Shown in pieces: positions 46,240 to 48,079 of a stretch of 48,079 bases of DNA. The position numbers and the translations under genes are program-made. The DNA lies in NCBI GenBank assembly GCA_030527115.1, contig JAUNBM010000012.1:1-48079 (forward strand), given 5' to 3'. Origin of the DNA: Clostridia bacterium (GTDB lineage: Bacteria; Bacillota; Clostridia; Christensenellales; CAG-138). Position 1 is the first letter of the stretch; every line of letters begins with the position of its first letter. The notes below the pieces were generated by a model. The model worked only from the letters and a program-made list of their open reading frames with translations. It did no database searches and had not been told where the DNA came from.

Positions 46240-46270
46240 TATCAACCTCCATAGATCTCCACCGCTGAAT

Positions 46271-46300
46271 ATTATAGTCCACTCTTTCTCCCCTTGTCAA
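46271..46300 (-). promoter_or_regulatory. Sigma-A promoter of the polysaccharide control operon
   Basis: TTGACA, 18 nt, TATAAT on the minus strand, 32 nt before the start codon. The rest of the 46301-46430 gap shows nothing clear. Confidence 0.75.
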
Positions 46301-46430
46301 CCACTATTTAGCTTTTGCACCTTGGCGGCGGCGTTTCGGACTGCTTTTATATGCGACGGCCGACCCTCCGGTTTACGAGCAAACAACGGTTTTTTAAGCC
46401 GCTTCACCCGCGCCGGAGTTTAAGCTTCAA

Positions 46431-47642
46431 TCAGCCGAAGTATTCGCCAAGGGCGGCGAGAATCCCCTTCGCCACGTTTTGCGGCGTTTGCGCGGCGGAG
46501 ATGATAGCGAGGTCCTCGGCGTTGTCATGATAGCCGATTTCCAGCAGAACGGCAGGCAGGTTGTTCTCCCTCGTCATGAAGTAATCGTTTATAACAACGT
46601 AGTCCCTCCGCTTTATCAAGCCGGTGGCCGCCGATACCTGTTCGTTGAGCAATTCGCCCAGGCGGATGCTGTTTTCGCTTTGATAGCCGTCATAATAGGT
46701 GGGATTATAGCTGTTGTCGGTGCAATACACCAGCAGTCCGCGATTCTGCCCCGCCTGCGACGAAGCGGACGCGTTGGTATGCAACGATATATACACCATA
46801 TCGGAGAGCCGCGCATCCTTCTCGTATTCATAGATGCGCCTCGTGTCCGGATGGATAACCCGCCCGTGCGAGCTGTCATACGGAGTAAAATAGTAGATTT
46901 GGGCAAGCTCCCCATTATCCTCGGTGCGCCCCGGGGTATACTGCCCGATAATGGCGTCCATGATTGCGGACAGGTATTCATAATCGGAGAGCCGGCTTTC
47001 CAAACCCTCCCTCTCCGCATCGCTGTCGGTCGCGTTCAGCAGGGCTGAGTCCATTTCGTGCAGGCGGCTGAGCGCCAGCTTGTGCGTCATGGACACGCGA
47101 ACATAGTTGCCCACCATGAACCTGTCGGAGCGCGTCAAAACGACGGTCGCCCCATGCTCCTCCAGCAGAGCCTTGGTTTCAAGCGCAAAGTCCAGCACCC
47201 GATCCGCCTCGGCATAGATTAAAGCGCCGTTCTCGTCGGTCATGCGCCCGCCGCGCAGGATTCCCGTTGCTAAATCATAGCCGTGCCCGGGGTCGAGGAT
47301 GATAATTTTTCCGGATAAATCTATAGCTTCAGGCGGATTCACAACGCTTCCGGATGGCGGGAGCGTATCGAGGCGGACGATATACCGGAGGATGCAGGAG
47401 GCGTCAAAGGCGGTAACTTCCCCGTCCATGTTAACGTCCGCCAAAACAGCCCCCTGTCCGCTCAAGGTTGTTAGCCGGACGACATGGCGCAGAATCTCCG
47501 CCGCATCCATCGCGGTCACAGAGCCGCTTTGATCCGCATCGCCGAGCGGAAAATCGTCGCTTTCCGCGGCAAAGGCGAATTGCGCAAACAGCATCAGCAG
47601 GATTAAGGTCGTCACAACCGTGCATAGAAGTCGTTTTATCAT
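46431..47642 (-). CDS. Secreted N-acetylmuramoyl-L-alanine amidase with an N-terminal dockerin (403 aa)
   Basis: Signal peptide (about residues 1-25), two dockerin-type calcium-loop repeats (GDADQSGSVTAMDAAEIL and ADVNMDGEVTAFDASCIL, about 32-80), then an Amidase_3 catalytic domain: ILDPGHG, the Glu ligand in IYAEADRVLDF, SLHTNAS and LLEIGYHDN. Cuts the bond between MurNAc and the peptide stem. The dockerin would attach it to a cohesin scaffold or surface protein, not seen here. I start at ATG 47642. The -10 box ends 6 nt upstream and there is no ribosome site, so it is predicted leaderless. Confidence 0.88.
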   Translation of the reverse strand: MIKRLLCTVVTTLILLMLFAQFAFAAESDDFPLGDADQSGSVTAMDAAEILRHVVRLTTLSGQGAVLADVNMDGEVTAFDASCILRYIVRLDTLPPSGSVVNPPEAIDLSGKIIILDPGHGYDLATGILRGGRMTDENGALIYAEADRVLDFALETKALLEEHGATVVLTRSDRFMVGNYVRVSMTHKLALSRLHEMDSALLNATDSDAEREGLESRLSDYEYLSAIMDAIIGQYTPGRTEDNGELAQIYYFTPYDSSHGRVIHPDTRRIYEYEKDARLSDMVYISLHTNASASSQAGQNRGLLVYCTDNSYNPTYYDGYQSENSIRLGELLNEQVSAATGLIKRRDYVVINDYFMTRENNLPAVLLEIGYHDNAEDLAIISAAQTPQNVAKGILAALGEYFG

Positions 47643-47648
47643 GAGGGC

Positions 47649-47677
47649 ATTATACCGCGTAACGGCAAAAAAACCAA
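47649..47677 (-). promoter_or_regulatory. Sigma-A promoter abutting the amidase start codon
   Basis: TTGGTT, 17 nt, TATAAT on the minus strand, then 6 nt and ATG. Confidence 0.68.
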
Positions 47678-47729
47678 TGGGAATAACTTGAAATTTATGA
47701 TTTCTTAACAGGAAAACGAAAAATTGCCC

Positions 47730-47757
47730 TTGCAATTTTCAAATAATGTGTTATAAT
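47730..47757 (+). promoter_or_regulatory. Sigma-A promoter of tRNA-Ala
   Basis: TTGCAA, 16 nt, TATAAT, 12 nt before the tRNA. Confidence 0.7.
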
Positions 47758-47769
47758 ACCACACGTCCA

Positions 47770-47845
47770 GGGGCATTAGCACAGTTGGTAGCGCGCAACG
47801 TTCGCAATGTTGAGGTCAGGAGTTCGAATCTCCTATGCTCCACCA
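47770..47845 (+). tRNA. tRNA-Ala(CGC)
   Basis: Acceptor GGGGCAT with ATGCTCC carries the G3-U70 pair that marks alanine. Anticodon loop TTCGCAA (CGC), T-loop TTCGAAT, CCA encoded. Confidence 0.93.
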
Positions 47846-47848
47846 GAA

Positions 47849-47874
47849 AAAAGCAGCCGCAGGGCTGCTTTTTT
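47849..47874 (+). terminator. Intrinsic terminator of tRNA-Ala
   Basis: GCAGCC-loop-GGCTGC followed by T6 and preceded by A6, so it may work in both directions. Confidence 0.85.
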
Positions 47875-47877
47875 CAA

Positions 47878-48023
47878 TGAAATTTGCCCTTTGGGCAAGT
47901 GAAATAGCTTACGCTATGAAATATTTGCAAAGCAAATATGAAATGTGCTGTGGCACATAAGGGCAAATTTTATTTCACATGTCGGCGACAGCCGGCATAT
48001 TTCACAATGACCGAAAGGTCATT
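47878..48023 (+). repeat. Array of small hairpins with TGAAAT/ATTTCA linkers
   Basis: Six short hairpins lie in about 146 bases: TTGCCC-ttt-GGGCAA (47884-47898), ATAGC-ttac-GCTAT (47904-47917), ATATTTGC-aaa-GCAAATAT (47921-47939), ATGTGC-tgtg-GCACAT (47943-47958), ATGTCGGC-gaca-GCCGGCAT (47979-47998, one G-U) and AATGACC-gaaa-GGTCATT (48006-48023). They are joined by four TGAAAT linkers on the left and two ATTTCA on the right. A 10-base arm (47880-47889) can also pair with GGGCAAATTT (47961-47970), allowing an alternative multi-branch fold. I see no coding frame. It resembles intergenic hairpin repeats I associate with gut Clostridia, but I could not check. Confidence 0.8.
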
Positions 48024-48034
48024 ATCAGCCTGTC

Positions 48035-48063
48035 AAAAAAGCTCGATTTTATCGGGCTTTTTT
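48035..48063. terminator. Bidirectional intrinsic terminator at right edge
   Basis: AAAAAAGCTCGAT pairs with ATCGGGCTTTTTT (one G-U pair) around a 3-base loop. Confidence 0.75.
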
Positions 48064-48071
48064 GGTATAAT
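48043..48071 (+). promoter_or_regulatory. Possible promoter for a gene beyond the right edge
   Basis: A perfect TATAAT at 48066-48071. The -35 (TCGATT at 48043, 17-nt spacer) is poor and lies inside the terminator stem. Confidence 0.3.
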
Positions 48072-48079
48072 AGAGGCAC

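Noticed and set aside
47878..48023. CRISPR array
   Set aside because: The repeated unit is only 6 bases, spacings vary from 17 to 28, the 'spacers' are self-complementary hairpins and the unit inverts half way. No cas genes are present.

Overview
The window looks like the chromosome of a spore-forming, Gram-positive Clostridia-type bacterium (Firmicutes), probably a gut lineage. Reasons: sigma-A promoters with 17-nt spacers and GGAGG ribosome sites; spoVAC and a SpoIIQ-like peptidase; a class B sortase; a DUF4364-pcrA-ligA group; a tilS-hpt-ftsH group; a dockerin-bearing amidase; and a Wzz/BY-kinase/YwqE-type polysaccharide control module. I cannot name the genus from sequence alone.

Layout. 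1-6930 (minus) is a very large secreted RHS/YD-repeat protein, cut by the left edge. 6931-9258 holds an ECF sigma factor, its membrane anti-sigma partner and a small secreted protein. Four matches to one ECF-type promoter motif tie these genes to the RHS gene. 9335-10210 is a scar: a truncated tyrosine recombinase, an intact tRNA-Leu(CAA), a broken second tRNA-Leu and short direct repeats. 10285-12407 is a minus-strand MFS/membrane protein/lipoprotein operon. 12497-13234 is a SpoIIQ-like M23 peptidase. It converges on a minus-strand operon, 22003 to 13285: tilS, hpt, ftsH, PHP phosphoesterase, nucleoside kinase, FucO-like dehydrogenase and a degenerate M23 protein. A tRNA cluster (Arg, His, Gln, Lys) follows at 22242-22636.

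36181 to 22801 is a long, tightly packed minus-strand housekeeping run: DUF4364, pcrA, ligA, AIR-synthase-like, yloC, gmk, rpoZ, priA and a heterodimeric ABC exporter. An internal promoter sits before yloC. Next come sortase B, tRNA-Val, an NCS2 purine permease, a GNAT acetyltransferase, a D-2-hydroxyacid dehydrogenase, rplM-rpsI (minus) and an orphan spoVAC with a 38-codon leader ORF. The right part carries a minus-strand cell-surface polysaccharide control operon (degenerate DacA-like protein, Wzz-like, BY-kinase, YwqE-like phosphatase), a dockerin-amidase, tRNA-Ala(CGC) and a striking array of short hairpins joined by TGAAAT/ATTTCA linkers.

Most notable: (i) a self-contained ECF sigma regulon whose largest target is the RHS protein; (ii) three genes (MFS, GNAT, amidase) whose start codon lies exactly 6 nt after a sigma-A -10 box with no ribosome site, i.e. 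predicted leaderless mRNAs; (iii) two cell-wall enzyme homologues that have lost their catalytic residues; (iv) the hairpin array after tRNA-Ala. Translations of the 1-6930 gene and promoter assignments were made by eye. Domain names rest on recognised motifs, not on database searches.
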